This document shows positions 52,848-62,395 of a DNA stretch of 64,000 nucleotides, in pieces. The notes beneath the pieces are model-generated. The model was not told where the DNA came from and did not search any database. It saw only the letters and a list, made by a program, of their open reading frames with translations. The position numbers and the translations under genes are program-made. Origin of the DNA: DATFDN01 sp963830565 (GTDB lineage: Bacteria; Pseudomonadota; Alphaproteobacteria; Acetobacterales; Acetobacteraceae); contig CAWHMO010000007.1 in assembly GCA_963830565.1 (NCBI GenBank), positions 186,001 to 250,000 on the forward strand, in the 5' to 3' direction. Position 1 is the stretch's first letter. Each line of letters opens with the position of its first letter.

Positions 52848-53723
52848 ATGCCCGACGGCTTCGCCCATCCCGAGTTCCTCGTCGAGACCGAGTGGCTCGC
52901 GGCGCACCTCGATGATCCGAAGGTGCTGGTGTTCGACTGCACCACGCACCTGATCCCCGACCCCAAGATCACGTACCAGGTCGTGCCCGGCCGGGCGGAT
53001 TTCGAGAAGGCGCACATCCCCGGCGCGCAGTTCATCGACGTACAGGCCGATGTCTCCGACCCCTCGCAGCGCCTGCGCTTCATGGCGCCCGGAGCGGATG
53101 CGTTCGCTGCCGCCATGCGGCGGTTCGGCGCCAGTGCGGACAGCCGCGTGGTGCTCTACAGCACCGCCAACGTGTGGTGGGCGACGCGCGTCTGGTGGCT
53201 GCTGCGCATGTTCGGCTTCGATAACGCGGCGGTGCTGAACGGCGGCTTCCAGAAATGGCAACGCGAGGGCCGCCCGACCGAATCCGGCCCTGCCCAACAG
53301 CGCCCGCCGGGCGATTTCGCGGTGCGCACCATCCGCCCGCTGATGATCGCGCGCGACCAAGTGCGGAGTGCCATCGGCGACCCAGACACTTGCACCATCA
53401 ACGCCCTGACCCCGCAGCAGCACGCCGGCACCGGCGGCAACACCTATGGCCGCCCCGGCCATATCGCCGGCAGCGTCAACCTGCCAGCCGCCCACCTGCT
53501 CGATCCCGCCGACAACACGTTTTTGCCCGCCGACGAACTCCGTGTGCGCTTCGCTGGTGTCGGTGCGCTCAACAAGCGCGTGATCACCTATTGCGGCGGC
53601 GGCATCGCGGCGAGCGCCGATTCACTGGCACTGACCATGCTCGGCCACGAGGACGTCGTCCTCTATGACGGTTCTCTGTCGGAATGGGCGCCGGATCCTG
53701 CGCTGCCGATGGAGACCGGCTGA
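52848..53723 (+). CDS. Sulfurtransferase, two-domain rhodanese (SseA-like)
   Basis: A 291-residue protein with two rhodanese domains. The first, inactive-type domain includes RADFEKAHIPGAQFIDVQAD and VVLYSTANVWWATRVWWLL; the second carries the active Cys (about 249) in VITYCGGGIAASADSLAL and ends LYDGSLSEWAPDPALPMETG. It transfers sulfane sulfur from thiosulfate or 3-mercaptopyruvate; the CGGGIA loop does not decide between them. Cytoplasmic. It meets the convergent HpnM/MlaC-like gene two bases after its stop. Confidence 0.93.
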   Translation: MPDGFAHPEFLVETEWLAAHLDDPKVLVFDCTTHLIPDPKITYQVVPGRADFEKAHIPGAQFIDVQADVSDPSQRLRFMAPGADAFAAAMRRFGASADSRVVLYSTANVWWATRVWWLLRMFGFDNAAVLNGGFQKWQREGRPTESGPAQQRPPGDFAVRTIRPLMIARDQVRSAIGDPDTCTINALTPQQHAGTGGNTYGRPGHIAGSVNLPAAHLLDPADNTFLPADELRVRFAGVGALNKRVITYCGGGIAASADSLALTMLGHEDVVLYDGSLSEWAPDPALPMETG

Positions 53724-53725
53724 CC

Positions 53726-54364
53726 TCAGCCCCGCTGCAGAGCGGCCGTCTTTCGCTGCAGACTGGCTTCCAGCGCTGCCGGGCCGCCGCGGGCCAGCAT
53801 GGCGCTGAAATCCGATCGCTGAACCGCCACGCGGCTGATCGTGCCGTCAGCCAGCACATCGGTCGCTTTCCAAGCACCCTCCGGGGTCCGACGCATTACG
53901 TAGTCGATCGTGTGCGTCTCGCCGCCGCGCGGCACGATCTGGACATGCACTACCTGGGCCCCGTCGCTCAGGCCGCGGGTCTGCGGCGAGACGACGAATC
54001 TCTGGCCGTCATAGCTGTCGAAAGCCTGGACGTAGGTGGCGACGGTGTACTGCCGGAACGTATCGAGCAGTCGCCTCTGCTCCTCGGGCTTCAGACCGGC
54101 CCAAGCCGGGCCGATCGATACGCGGAGAATGGAAGGCAGATCCAATGCGCGCTCAAGCGCCGGCGTCAGTTCCCCCGCGCGCCGGGCGAAGGGCGTTGCC
54201 TTGCCCTGTTGCATGACTGTCAGCAGCGCCTGGTCAAGCTGCTCGATGAGTGCAACCGGTCCCGTCGTCTGCGCATTCGCCGCGAAAGCGCCGGCCGGCC
54301 CGCATAGCAGAATAAGCCCGGCGCTGCGGAGCAGCGCACGTCGGGCAAAACCGATCGCAATCAT
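53726..54364 (-). CDS. MlaC/Ttg2D-family exported lipid-binding protein (HpnM-like)
   Basis: A 212-residue periplasmic protein of the MlaC/toluene-tolerance family that carries lipids between membranes; the HpnM branch is linked to hopanoids. Signal peptide ARRALLRSAGLILLCGPAGA with cleavage near ANA; the mature chain has LIEQLDQALLTVMQQGKATP, LPSILRVSIGPAWAGL, FRQYTVATYVQAFDSYDGQR and IDYVMRRTPEGAWKATDVLA, all typical. No mla or hpn genes are adjacent. Start 54364 is the Met before the signal sequence. Confidence 0.88.
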   Translation of the reverse strand: MIAIGFARRALLRSAGLILLCGPAGAFAANAQTTGPVALIEQLDQALLTVMQQGKATPFARRAGELTPALERALDLPSILRVSIGPAWAGLKPEEQRRLLDTFRQYTVATYVQAFDSYDGQRFVVSPQTRGLSDGAQVVHVQIVPRGGETHTIDYVMRRTPEGAWKATDVLADGTISRVAVQRSDFSAMLARGGPAALEASLQRKTAALQRG

Positions 54365-54487
54365 CCATGCCCCCACGTCACCAGTGTCCGAATATAGGCA
54401 GGGCTGGCCAGGGGTCGAGAGGCGACGCGACGGCGGAAATTGGGCGCTTCCGGGTTTGCATTCTCCGGCTAACGTGATACCGCCCCG

Positions 54488-55840
54488 ATGCGGGGTTTGG
54501 TGAATGCCTCCCTGGTGCGTTCCTATCTCTCGGCTCGTTCGATTCTGACCGGAGACCCCGGCTTGTCCATAGCCACGACAGTTCTTGGCGCGGCCGACGC
54601 GCTGGCGGAGGCGATCGGCGTCCTCGATCGACCCCTGGCACCCGAGTCCTTGTTGGAGAAGGCGCGACGAGAAGCCGGGCTGTCGGATCTGGGCGATGCC
54701 GATATTGCGACCCCGCTGGAGCATCTGCTGACCGCATGCTCACGCGAGGCGGCGCTGAGCCTGGTCGGGCGAGGGGCGCTGCGCTGGGACGTCATGCGGT
54801 TCGTCTCCAACCTCCTGCGCCTGCGCGCCGAGGAGACGACGCATCCCGAAATCGTGGCCCAGCCGATCGAGGCGCCCATTTTCATCACCGGCCTACCCCG
54901 GAGCGGGACCACCTTCCTGCATCGGCTGATGATGGAGGACACGCGGAACCAGGCGCCGCGCGTGTTCCAGACCATCCATCCCTACCCGGATGGCGGCGTG
55001 CCGGATCGGCGAGAGCGGCGCGTCAATCGCAAGCTGCGCGCCTTCGAGAGACTGGCGCCGGAGTTCCGATCCCTGCATCCGCTGGACGCCGCTTCCCCGC
55101 AGGAGTGCTGCGAGATCACCGCCCATGTGTTCCGCAGCCTCCGCTTCGACACGACCTATCACATTCCGTCGTACCGCCGCTGGCTGGACGAAGAGGGGCA
55201 TCTGCCGGCCTACCGCTTCCACCGCCGCTTTCTGCAGCATCTCCAGCATCAGGAGGGCGTCGGACGCTGGGTGCTGAAATGCCCCGACCACCTGTTCGCG
55301 CTGCGGGAGCTGCGGGCCGTCTATCCGGATGCGCGGGTGGTATTCGTGCATCGCGACCCGGTGAAGGTCCTGCTCTCGCTCACTCAGCTCACCGAGGTGC
55401 TCCGCCGCCCGTTTACCCGGCGAGTGGATCGCCGCCGGATCGGGCGAGAGGAGAGCGCGCGCTGGCATGACGGCACGCTGCGCATGATCCAGGCCGAGGC
55501 CGAAAGCCAGTTCGCGGAGCCGATCTGCCATGTCCACTACCTCGACCTGATCACCGATCCGGTGAGCACCGTCGAGGGGGTGTACAGCCATTTCGGTCTG
55601 ACCCTGGCTTCCGATGCGGCGGCACGCATCGCGCGGCTGGTCGTCGAGCGACCGAATGGGGGATATGGGCAGCACAGCTATCGGTTCGAGGACCACGGTC
55701 TGGACGCCGGCGCCGAGCGGGACCGCTTCCGCGGGTACATGATCCATTTTGGCGTGGAGCCCGAGGCGGCGCGCTCACGGCCGACTCCCGCTGCTTCCGT
55801 GTCCGATGCGTTGCGCTCGGCCCGCACCGGCGCAAACTGA
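54488..55840 (+). CDS. Sulfotransferase family protein
   Basis: A 450-residue protein with the Sulfotransfer_3-type fold. The PAPS 5'-phosphosulfate loop is FITGLPRSGTTFLHRLMMED near residue 138; WVLKCPDHLFALRELRAVYP and VVFVHRDPVKVLLSLTQL form the 3'-phosphate binding part. The acceptor is unknown and the protein looks cytoplasmic. ATG 54488 lies just after a short divergent spacer from the lipid-binding protein gene. Confidence 0.9.
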   Translation: MRGLVNASLVRSYLSARSILTGDPGLSIATTVLGAADALAEAIGVLDRPLAPESLLEKARREAGLSDLGDADIATPLEHLLTACSREAALSLVGRGALRWDVMRFVSNLLRLRAEETTHPEIVAQPIEAPIFITGLPRSGTTFLHRLMMEDTRNQAPRVFQTIHPYPDGGVPDRRERRVNRKLRAFERLAPEFRSLHPLDAASPQECCEITAHVFRSLRFDTTYHIPSYRRWLDEEGHLPAYRFHRRFLQHLQHQEGVGRWVLKCPDHLFALRELRAVYPDARVVFVHRDPVKVLLSLTQLTEVLRRPFTRRVDRRRIGREESARWHDGTLRMIQAEAESQFAEPICHVHYLDLITDPVSTVEGVYSHFGLTLASDAAARIARLVVERPNGGYGQHSYRFEDHGLDAGAERDRFRGYMIHFGVEPEAARSRPTPAASVSDALRSARTGAN

Positions 55841-55954
55841 CGGCATCGGCGCGCTCGCGCACATGGCCGGCTGCGCCGGCGCCCTGCTCAGGGGCAAAGC
55901 GTCGGTGAGGCGTCCGGGCCGTCTGAGCGAAATGTGCAAAAGGGCTTGGCCCCG

Positions 55955-56890
55955 ATGAGCGTTGCTGTCCGCCCGATGCGTCGAGAAGACCTCGATGCGG
56001 CCGACCGGGTCATGCGTTTAGCCTTCGGGACCGAATTTCGCTTGCCGGACCCGATGCGGTTCCTTGGCGATGCCGATCTACTCCGTCCCCGCTGGCAGTC
56101 GCAGCCCGAGGGGTCGTTCGTCGCCGGGATCGACGGCGAGGTGGTGGGCACGGTCACGATCGTGGACTGGGGCAGCGTCTCCGTCCTCGGTCCGCTCGGC
56201 ATTCGCCCCGATTATTGGAACCGGGGCATCGCCCGCCAGCTCATGCCTGCGGCCCTCGCCGTTTCAGAAGCCCGCGGCGCGCGACCGATGGTGCTTTTCA
56301 CCGATCCGGCCAGCCCGAGGCATCTGCGCCTTTACGAGGCTTCTGGTTTCACGTCGCAGAACCTTATCGCGGTCACGAGCCGCGGAGTCAGAGGCGCGGC
56401 GGATGATATGATGCCTCTCCTGTTCTCGCAGCTTGCGTCCTCAGCGCGAGACGAGGCCCTCATGGCCTGCCGAGGCGTGACCAACGCCATCTTTGATGGC
56501 CTGGACCTCAGCAGGGAGATACACGCGACGGTTGACCAGCGCCTCGGCGAGACAATCCTGCTTCGTGACCGCGACGAGTTGGCCGGGTTCGCAATCTGCC
56601 ACATGGGTCCAGGCACCGACGCAGGGAGCGGCGTGCTGGCTATCAAGTTCGCAGGGGTCCGACCTCGTGCGACGTCCTCGTTCGAGAAATTGCTCACAGT
56701 GGTCGAAACGCTTGCTGCAATGAGGGGGCTCCAACGCGTTCAGGCGGCTGCGAATCACGCCCGGCGGGTCTCCTATGACGTATTGAAAGAATGCGGCTAC
56801 CGCGCCGAGATCATGGGTGTGGCCATGCGTCGTCCCGCCTCGCCCGGGTACGATGATCCGGACATTCTTGCACTCGACGAGTGGCGTTGA
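55955..56890 (+). CDS. Tandem GNAT-family N-acetyltransferase
   Basis: A 311-residue protein with two GNAT folds. The first has VRPMRREDLDAADRVMRLAF, IRPDYWNRGIARQLM (acetyl-CoA loop, Q/RxxGxG/A-like) and LYEASGFTSQN; the second is more diverged (ELAGFAICHMG; RRVSYDVLKECGY). ATG 55955 is preferred over an earlier GTG 55934 because similarity to GNAT begins at once after it. Acceptor unknown. Confidence 0.87.
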   Translation: MSVAVRPMRREDLDAADRVMRLAFGTEFRLPDPMRFLGDADLLRPRWQSQPEGSFVAGIDGEVVGTVTIVDWGSVSVLGPLGIRPDYWNRGIARQLMPAALAVSEARGARPMVLFTDPASPRHLRLYEASGFTSQNLIAVTSRGVRGAADDMMPLLFSQLASSARDEALMACRGVTNAIFDGLDLSREIHATVDQRLGETILLRDRDELAGFAICHMGPGTDAGSGVLAIKFAGVRPRATSSFEKLLTVVETLAAMRGLQRVQAAANHARRVSYDVLKECGYRAEIMGVAMRRPASPGYDDPDILALDEWR

Positions 56891-57007
56891 CCGACGGACG
56901 GGGAGCGCCGGGCCAGCCACTGTGGGCACGGCCCTTTGGGTGCTAGCACTTGCAAGGCGGATGACCATCGCGCATCGTCCGTTGCTCTCCCTGGAAGGAT
57001 GGAGCGG

Positions 57008-58153
57008 ATGCGGCTTGCGGTGCTGAAGGAACGACGCGCGTTCGAGACTCGCGTGGCGGCGACGCCGGAAACCGTGAAGCGGCTCATCGGTCTAGGGCTG
57101 ACGGTCGCCGTGGAGGCGGGAGCCGGCGATCAGGCGGGCGTCACCGATGCCGACTTCGCCGCTGCCGGCGCCGAGGTGGCGCCGGATGCCGAGGCGGCGC
57201 TGTCGGGTGCCGCCATCGTGTTCGCCGTCCAGATGCCGGAGCCTGAACAGCTTGCCCTGATCCAACCCAATACTCTGCTGGTCTGCATCGCCAATGCGCA
57301 GGGTGCGGGCGACGCTTTGGGGATATTGGCCGAGCGCCGCATCGACATTGCGGCGATGGAACTGCTGCCGCGCATCACGCGCGCGCAATCGATGGATGTG
57401 CTGTCCAGTCAGGCCAACCTCGCCGGCTACCGCGCGGTGATCGAGGCCGCCGCTGCCTTCGACCGCGGCTTCGCGATGATGATGACCGCGGCGGGCACGG
57501 TGGCGCCCGCCCGCGTCTTCGTCATCGGCGCGGGTGTTGCCGGGCTGCAGGCGATCGCCACCGCGCGCCGGCTGGGTGGGATCGTCTCCGCCACCGATGT
57601 GCGGCCCGCCGCCAAGGAGGAGATCCGATCCCTCGGCGCCGCGTTCGTCGGCGTCGAGGACGAAGAGACAGCCGGCCAGACTGGCGCCTACGCCCGCGAG
57701 ATGTCGGATTCGTTCCGGCGCAAGCAGGCCGAGCTGATGGCCGCCACCGTCGCCAAGAACGACATCGTGATCTGCACCGCCCTGGTGATGGGCCGCGCCG
57801 CCCCGGTCATCGTGACCGAGCCGATGGTGGCCGCGATGCGGCCGGGCAGCGTGATCGTGGACCTCGCGGCCGATGCCGGCGGCAACTGCGCCGCCACCCG
57901 GCCCGGCGAGCGGGTCATGACCGATAATCACGTTGTCGTGCTGGGCTGGCGCAACTGGCCGGGCCGCATTTCGGTCGCCTCCAGCGCGCTCTACGCGCGC
58001 AACCTGATGACCTTCCTGACCACGTTCTGGGACAAGGAGGCGGGGGCGCCGCGCCTACCCGAAGACGACGAGATCGTGCGTGGCGTGCTGTTGACGCGTG
58101 CCGGCGCGGTGGTCCACCCGCAATTCGCTCAACCGGCATCCCAGGCCGCCTAA
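57008..58153 (+). CDS. pntAA: NAD(P) transhydrogenase subunit alpha part 1
   Basis: The NAD(H)-binding domain I of proton-translocating transhydrogenase, 381 residues, soluble at the membrane surface. MRLAVLKERRAFETRVAATP opens the alanine-dehydrogenase-like fold; VFVIGAGVAGLQAIATARRL is the NAD-binding loop; SATDVRPAAKEEIRSLGA and VIVDLAADAGGNCAAT follow. ATG 57008 is preferred over 56999 for ribosome-site spacing. First of three genes (15 and 7 base gaps) encoding the split alpha form common in alphaproteobacteria. Confidence 0.95.
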   Translation: MRLAVLKERRAFETRVAATPETVKRLIGLGLTVAVEAGAGDQAGVTDADFAAAGAEVAPDAEAALSGAAIVFAVQMPEPEQLALIQPNTLLVCIANAQGAGDALGILAERRIDIAAMELLPRITRAQSMDVLSSQANLAGYRAVIEAAAAFDRGFAMMMTAAGTVAPARVFVIGAGVAGLQAIATARRLGGIVSATDVRPAAKEEIRSLGAAFVGVEDEETAGQTGAYAREMSDSFRRKQAELMAATVAKNDIVICTALVMGRAAPVIVTEPMVAAMRPGSVIVDLAADAGGNCAATRPGERVMTDNHVVVLGWRNWPGRISVASSALYARNLMTFLTTFWDKEAGAPRLPEDDEIVRGVLLTRAGAVVHPQFAQPASQAA

Positions 58154-58168
58154 CTACCGGAGACGCCG

Positions 58169-58573
58169 ATGGACCCCAACCAGATCGCCGTCGAGGCCGC
58201 CCGTCTCGCCGCGCAAGCCAACGCGCTCGCCGCCCATGCCGGAACGCTTGTTGCCGGCAACGTTGCCGTGACCTCGGCGCTCGCCGAGGGCATACCATTC
58301 ATCTACCTGTTCGCGATCTTCGTGATGGCCTGCTTCGTCGGCTACTACGTGGTCTGGAACGTGACCCCGGCGCTGCACTCCCCGCTGATGGCGGTCACCA
58401 ATGCGATCAGCTCGGTCATCGTCGTCGGTGCCATGCTGGCGACCGGCCTCGCGCTGAGTAACGTATCCCGCGCCTTCGGCTTCATCGCCGTGCTGCTGGC
58501 CTCGGTGAACATCTTCGGCGGCTTCCTGGTCACCCACCGGATGCTCTCGATGTTCCGCCGCAAGCAAGGGTAG
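58169..58573 (+). CDS. pntAB: NAD(P) transhydrogenase subunit alpha part 2
   Basis: The 134-residue membrane piece of the alpha subunit. After an Ala-rich lead, helices include IPFIYLFAIFVMACFVGYYV, SSVIVVGAMLATGLAL and FIAVLLASVNIFGGFLVTHR. With PntB it forms the proton channel that links NADH and NADPH pools. Located between pntAA and pntB with short gaps, so surely cotranscribed. Confidence 0.95.
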   Translation: MDPNQIAVEAARLAAQANALAAHAGTLVAGNVAVTSALAEGIPFIYLFAIFVMACFVGYYVVWNVTPALHSPLMAVTNAISSVIVVGAMLATGLALSNVSRAFGFIAVLLASVNIFGGFLVTHRMLSMFRRKQG

Positions 58574-58580
58574 GACGCCG

Positions 58581-59984
58581 ATGTCTCCGCATCTGACCGC
58601 CTTCTTCTATCTCGTCGCCGCCGTCCTGTTCGTGCTGGCGCTGCGCGGCCTGTCCAGCCCGGTCACTTCGCGGCAGGGCAACCGGCTCGGCATGATCGGC
58701 ATGCTGGTCGCCGTGCTCGCCACGCTGGTCGGCAACCGGATGTCGGGGAGCGGCTACGGGCTGATCGTGCTGGCCATCATCATCGGCGGCGGCATCGGCG
58801 CAATGATCGCCATGCGCATCCAGATGACGGCGCTGCCGCAACTGGTCGCCGCGTTCCACTCGCTGGTCGGACTGGCCGCCGTGTGCGTCGCCGCCGCGGC
58901 GCTGAACGCGCCGCAGGCGTTCGGCATCGGCGTACCGGGGGCCATCTACAGCGAGAGCCTGATCGAGATGTCGATCGGACTGGCCATCGGCGCCATCACC
59001 TTCTCGGGTTCGCTGATCGCCTTCGCCAAGCTGCAGGCTCTTATGAAGGGGGCCCCGATCACCTTTCCGATGCAGCATTGGCTCAACCTCGCGTTGGCCG
59101 TGCTGGGGATCGTGCTGATCGTGATCTTCGTCGGCACCGGTAGTCAGGCGGTATTCTGGCTCCTGGCCGTGCTCGCCTTCGCGCTCGGCTTCCTCATCAT
59201 CATCCCGATCGGCGGCGCGGACATGCCGGTGGTCGTGTCGATGCTGAACAGCTACTCGGGCTGGGCGGCTTGCGGCATCGGCTTCACCATCCAGAACCTC
59301 GCGCTCATCATCACCGGGTCCCTGGTCGGCGCTTCTGGCGCGATCCTGTCCTACGTGATGTGCAAGGGGATGAACCGCAGCATCGTCAACGTGCTGCTGG
59401 GCGGCTTCGGGTCCGAGAGCGGGGTCGCTTCCGTGGGCGGGCCGGCGGTCGATCGCACGGTCAAGAGCGGCAACGCCGACGACGCGGCGTTCATCCTCAA
59501 GAACGCCTCCAAGGTCATCATCGTCCCCGGCTACGGCATGGCGGTCGCCCAGGCCCAGCACTCGCTGCGCGAGATGGGTGACACGCTGAAGAACGAAGGG
59601 GTGGACGTGAAATACGCCATCCACCCGGTCGCCGGACGAATGCCCGGCCACATGAACGTGCTGCTGGCCGAGGCCAACGTCCCCTATGACGAGGTCTTCG
59701 AGCTGGAGACGATCAACAACGAGTTCGCCACCGCCGACGTCGCCTATGTGATCGGGGCCAACGACGTGACCAATCCGGCCGCGAAGACCGACCGCTCCTC
59801 GCCGATCTACGGCATGCCGATCCTGGAGGTTGAGCGCGCGGGCACGGTGCTGTTCGTCAAGCGATCGATGGCGTCAGGCTATGCGGGGGTCGAGAACGAG
59901 CTGTTCTTCCGTCCGAACACCATGATGCTGTTCGGCGACGCGAAGAAGATGACCGAGGAGATCGTGCAGGCGCTCGGCCGTTGA
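58581..59984 (+). CDS. pntB: NAD(P) transhydrogenase subunit beta
   Basis: A 467-residue protein: about nine membrane helices (from LTAFFYLVAAVLFVLALRG to ILSYVMCKGMNRSIVNVLLG) followed by the NADP(H)-binding domain III (VIIVPGYGMAVAQAQHSLRE, YAIHPVAGRMPGHMNVLLAE, YVIGANDVTNPAAK, GMPILEVERAGTVLFVKRSM). It makes NADPH from NADH using the proton gradient. Its stop overlaps the next SDR gene start by four bases (TTGA). Confidence 0.96.
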   Translation: MSPHLTAFFYLVAAVLFVLALRGLSSPVTSRQGNRLGMIGMLVAVLATLVGNRMSGSGYGLIVLAIIIGGGIGAMIAMRIQMTALPQLVAAFHSLVGLAAVCVAAAALNAPQAFGIGVPGAIYSESLIEMSIGLAIGAITFSGSLIAFAKLQALMKGAPITFPMQHWLNLALAVLGIVLIVIFVGTGSQAVFWLLAVLAFALGFLIIIPIGGADMPVVVSMLNSYSGWAACGIGFTIQNLALIITGSLVGASGAILSYVMCKGMNRSIVNVLLGGFGSESGVASVGGPAVDRTVKSGNADDAAFILKNASKVIIVPGYGMAVAQAQHSLREMGDTLKNEGVDVKYAIHPVAGRMPGHMNVLLAEANVPYDEVFELETINNEFATADVAYVIGANDVTNPAAKTDRSSPIYGMPILEVERAGTVLFVKRSMASGYAGVENELFFRPNTMMLFGDAKKMTEEIVQALGR

Positions 59985-60688
59985 TCGCGGACCGCCGCGC
60001 CGCCCTGGTGACGGGCGCGGCGCGCGGGATCGGCGCGGGAATCGCCGCGCGTCTGGCAGCGGATGGGTTCCGGGTCGTGGCGGCCGACCTGAACGCCGCG
60101 CCGGCGCCCGCGGGCGGCCGGGCGGTGGTCTGCGACGTGGGCGAGCAGGCTGACGTGATCCGCCTGGTCGCCGAGATTGCCGCCAAGGAGGGCCGCCTCG
60201 ACGCGCTGATCTGCAATGCCGGCATCATGATCCGCAAGAAGGTGAGCGCGCTGAGCGTCGGCGAGTGGTCGCGCGTGCTCGCCACCAATCTGACCAGCGC
60301 CTTCCTGCTGGTGCGTGAGGCTGAGGCGCTGCTGCGGGCGGCGCGCGGGGCCGTGGTGACGATCGCCTCGACGCGCGCGCATATGTCGGAGCCGGACACG
60401 GAGGCTTACGCCGCGTCCAAGGGCGGGCTGCTCGCCCTGACCCACGCGCTCGCCGTCAGCCTTGCCCCCGCGATCCGCGTCAACTGCATCAGCCCCGGCT
60501 GGATCTTCACCAAGGGCGAGGCGCCGAACGCGGCCGATCACGCGCAGCACCCCGCCGGGCGTGTCGGCACGGTGGCGGATGTCGCGGCGCTGGCGTCCTA
60601 TCTGGTGGGCGAGGAGAGCGGGTTCGTCACCGGCGCGGAGTTCGTCATCGACGGCGGGATGACGCGGAAGATGATCTATGTCGGGTAG
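59981..60688 (+). CDS. SDR family oxidoreductase
   Basis: A 235-residue NADP- or NAD-dependent dehydrogenase. Cofactor loop ALVTGAARGIGAGIAARLA, NAG motif in LICNAGIMIR, Ser in TIASTRAHM, and YxxxK in AYAASKGGLLALTH. The end VTGAEFVIDGGMTRKMIYVG is typical. The start appears to be TTG 59981, overlapping the pntB stop. Coupling to transhydrogenase genes hints at use of NADPH, which is inference only. Confidence 0.88.
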   Translation: MIADRRAALVTGAARGIGAGIAARLAADGFRVVAADLNAAPAPAGGRAVVCDVGEQADVIRLVAEIAAKEGRLDALICNAGIMIRKKVSALSVGEWSRVLATNLTSAFLLVREAEALLRAARGAVVTIASTRAHMSEPDTEAYAASKGGLLALTHALAVSLAPAIRVNCISPGWIFTKGEAPNAADHAQHPAGRVGTVADVAALASYLVGEESGFVTGAEFVIDGGMTRKMIYVG

Positions 60689-60833
60689 AGCGGTTACTGC
60701 TCGGATCAGGCCGGCCAAAGCCTGAAGTCAGCAGGAAATATGGATCACCATAAGTTTTGAGCTCAGGCGAGACCATTTGGTTCATCTTGTGGGCATCCCA
60801 ACGCTGGATCGCGTCTTCAGGATGGAGAGCGGA

Positions 60834-62363
60834 ATGCGTGTAGCCCCTGCCGCGATGTATCTCGCCCTTGGCTGTCTCCTTCTGGGCAGTGCGAATGCGC
60901 ACCCCAAAGAGGATTGGCCGATGTATGGCCGAAACCTTCGGCACACGTTCAGTAACCCCCATTCGCGAATTAACGCGAGCAATGTTGGGATGTTGACGCC
61001 AGCATGGGACTTCCCGACCGGGGATGTGGTCAGCGCCTCACCATCCGTCGTGGACGGCGTGGCGTATGTGGGTTCTTGGGACGGCAATTTCTATGCGCTG
61101 GACGCGGGGTCGGGCACTCTCAAGTGGTCCTTCGCGGTGGATTGCCAGAACTCCGTAGTACCGGTGCCACCCCGCTGCCTCGGGCCGGGCGAGACACCGC
61201 CCCCACGGTTTCTGGGCGACGGAGGGCTGATCACGTCCTCGGCTGCCGTCGTTCATGATGCGGTGTATTTTGCCGGGGGCAAGACCCTGTACGCGCTGAA
61301 TGCCAGGGACGGCTCCCTTCGCTGGAAACGGGTCATTTGCGGGAATCCCGACCTCCCGAACTGTACTAATGATACGAACGATCCAACCCGGGTTTTCTCC
61401 TCCCCCGCGGTGTTCGGCGGCCTGATATTCATTGGCCACACGGTCGACGGCGTGGCGGGCTATCGCGGCGGCATCGAGGCGCTCGACGAAAGTACCGGGG
61501 AAGTTCGCTGGCATTTCGAGGTGGACCCCTCGTTCGCCTGGAACGGCAGCGTAACTGGCGGACAGAACCGTGGCTGCGGAAACGTTTGGACGTCCGCCGC
61601 GGTGGACGTCCAACAACGCTTGGTGTTCTTCGGGACAGCCGATTGCAACAATGAGCCAACACCACCGTACCACAATGCGGTGCTGGCGCTTCAAGCGGAT
61701 ACAGGCCGGCTTGTGTGGGCATATCGGCCGAACCATCCGGACAACACGTGCGATTTTGACTTCGGCGCCTCACCGAACCTGATCGACGGTTGGGAGCCCT
61801 ACGTCGGCATCGGTGGAAAGGACGGAACCTACTACTTGCTCAGCCGCCTGACGCAGGACCCGCAGGGTCATCTCATCTCCTCGCAGAACGTCGTGTTCGG
61901 AGGAGACGAGGGTGGCTTCATCGGCAGCACTGCATTCGACGGAAACCGGGTGTTCGGCGCGACCTCGATCGGAGACGGGCACATCGCCGGCGGTGGGGCC
62001 GGGACGGGGTTATGCGATCCGTCCGACCCACGCGATACCCTGCTCCAGGAACCGAGCATGCATGCCTTCGACCTGTACGGCACCAGCGTCGCGTGGCAGC
62101 AAACGCACAATCACAGCGTGGCGCCGACCACCGTGGCCAACGGGGTCGTTTTTTCCGGGCTGCTAGGGATCGAGCCATTCGCGGTGAATGCCTACGATGC
62201 CGCCTCTGGCGCCCTGCTCGCGCGATTCCCCATGCCTGGCTCGGTCAGTTCCGGAGCGACCCCGGTCGGCGGAATGCTGTTCGTCGGTTCGGGGACAACC
62301 ACTGACGGGAGCGGCAGCGGTGTGCACGCATTCGCGCTGCCCGACGGCGCGCCGGAGACCTGA
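60834..62363 (+). CDS. Exported PQQ-type beta-propeller protein
   Basis: A 509-residue secreted protein with a signal peptide (MRVAPAAMYLALGCLLLGSA, cleavage near ANA). Propeller blades with the tryptophan-docking look are repeated: YVGSWDGNFYALDAGSGTLK, LYALNARDGSLRWKR, GGIEALDESTGEVRWHFEV, AVLALQADTGRLVWAY. It resembles quinoprotein alcohol or polyvinyl-alcohol dehydrogenases, but has no cytochrome c CxxCH motif and no neighbour for PQQ synthesis. GGAG precedes ATG 60834. Composition looks less GC-rich than its neighbours. Catalytic status uncertain. Confidence 0.82.
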   Translation: MRVAPAAMYLALGCLLLGSANAHPKEDWPMYGRNLRHTFSNPHSRINASNVGMLTPAWDFPTGDVVSASPSVVDGVAYVGSWDGNFYALDAGSGTLKWSFAVDCQNSVVPVPPRCLGPGETPPPRFLGDGGLITSSAAVVHDAVYFAGGKTLYALNARDGSLRWKRVICGNPDLPNCTNDTNDPTRVFSSPAVFGGLIFIGHTVDGVAGYRGGIEALDESTGEVRWHFEVDPSFAWNGSVTGGQNRGCGNVWTSAAVDVQQRLVFFGTADCNNEPTPPYHNAVLALQADTGRLVWAYRPNHPDNTCDFDFGASPNLIDGWEPYVGIGGKDGTYYLLSRLTQDPQGHLISSQNVVFGGDEGGFIGSTAFDGNRVFGATSIGDGHIAGGGAGTGLCDPSDPRDTLLQEPSMHAFDLYGTSVAWQQTHNHSVAPTTVANGVVFSGLLGIEPFAVNAYDAASGALLARFPMPGSVSSGATPVGGMLFVGSGTTTDGSGSGVHAFALPDGAPET

Positions 62364-62395
62364 TCGGCCGCTCGTTAGGCGGCCCGCCGTCGCGA

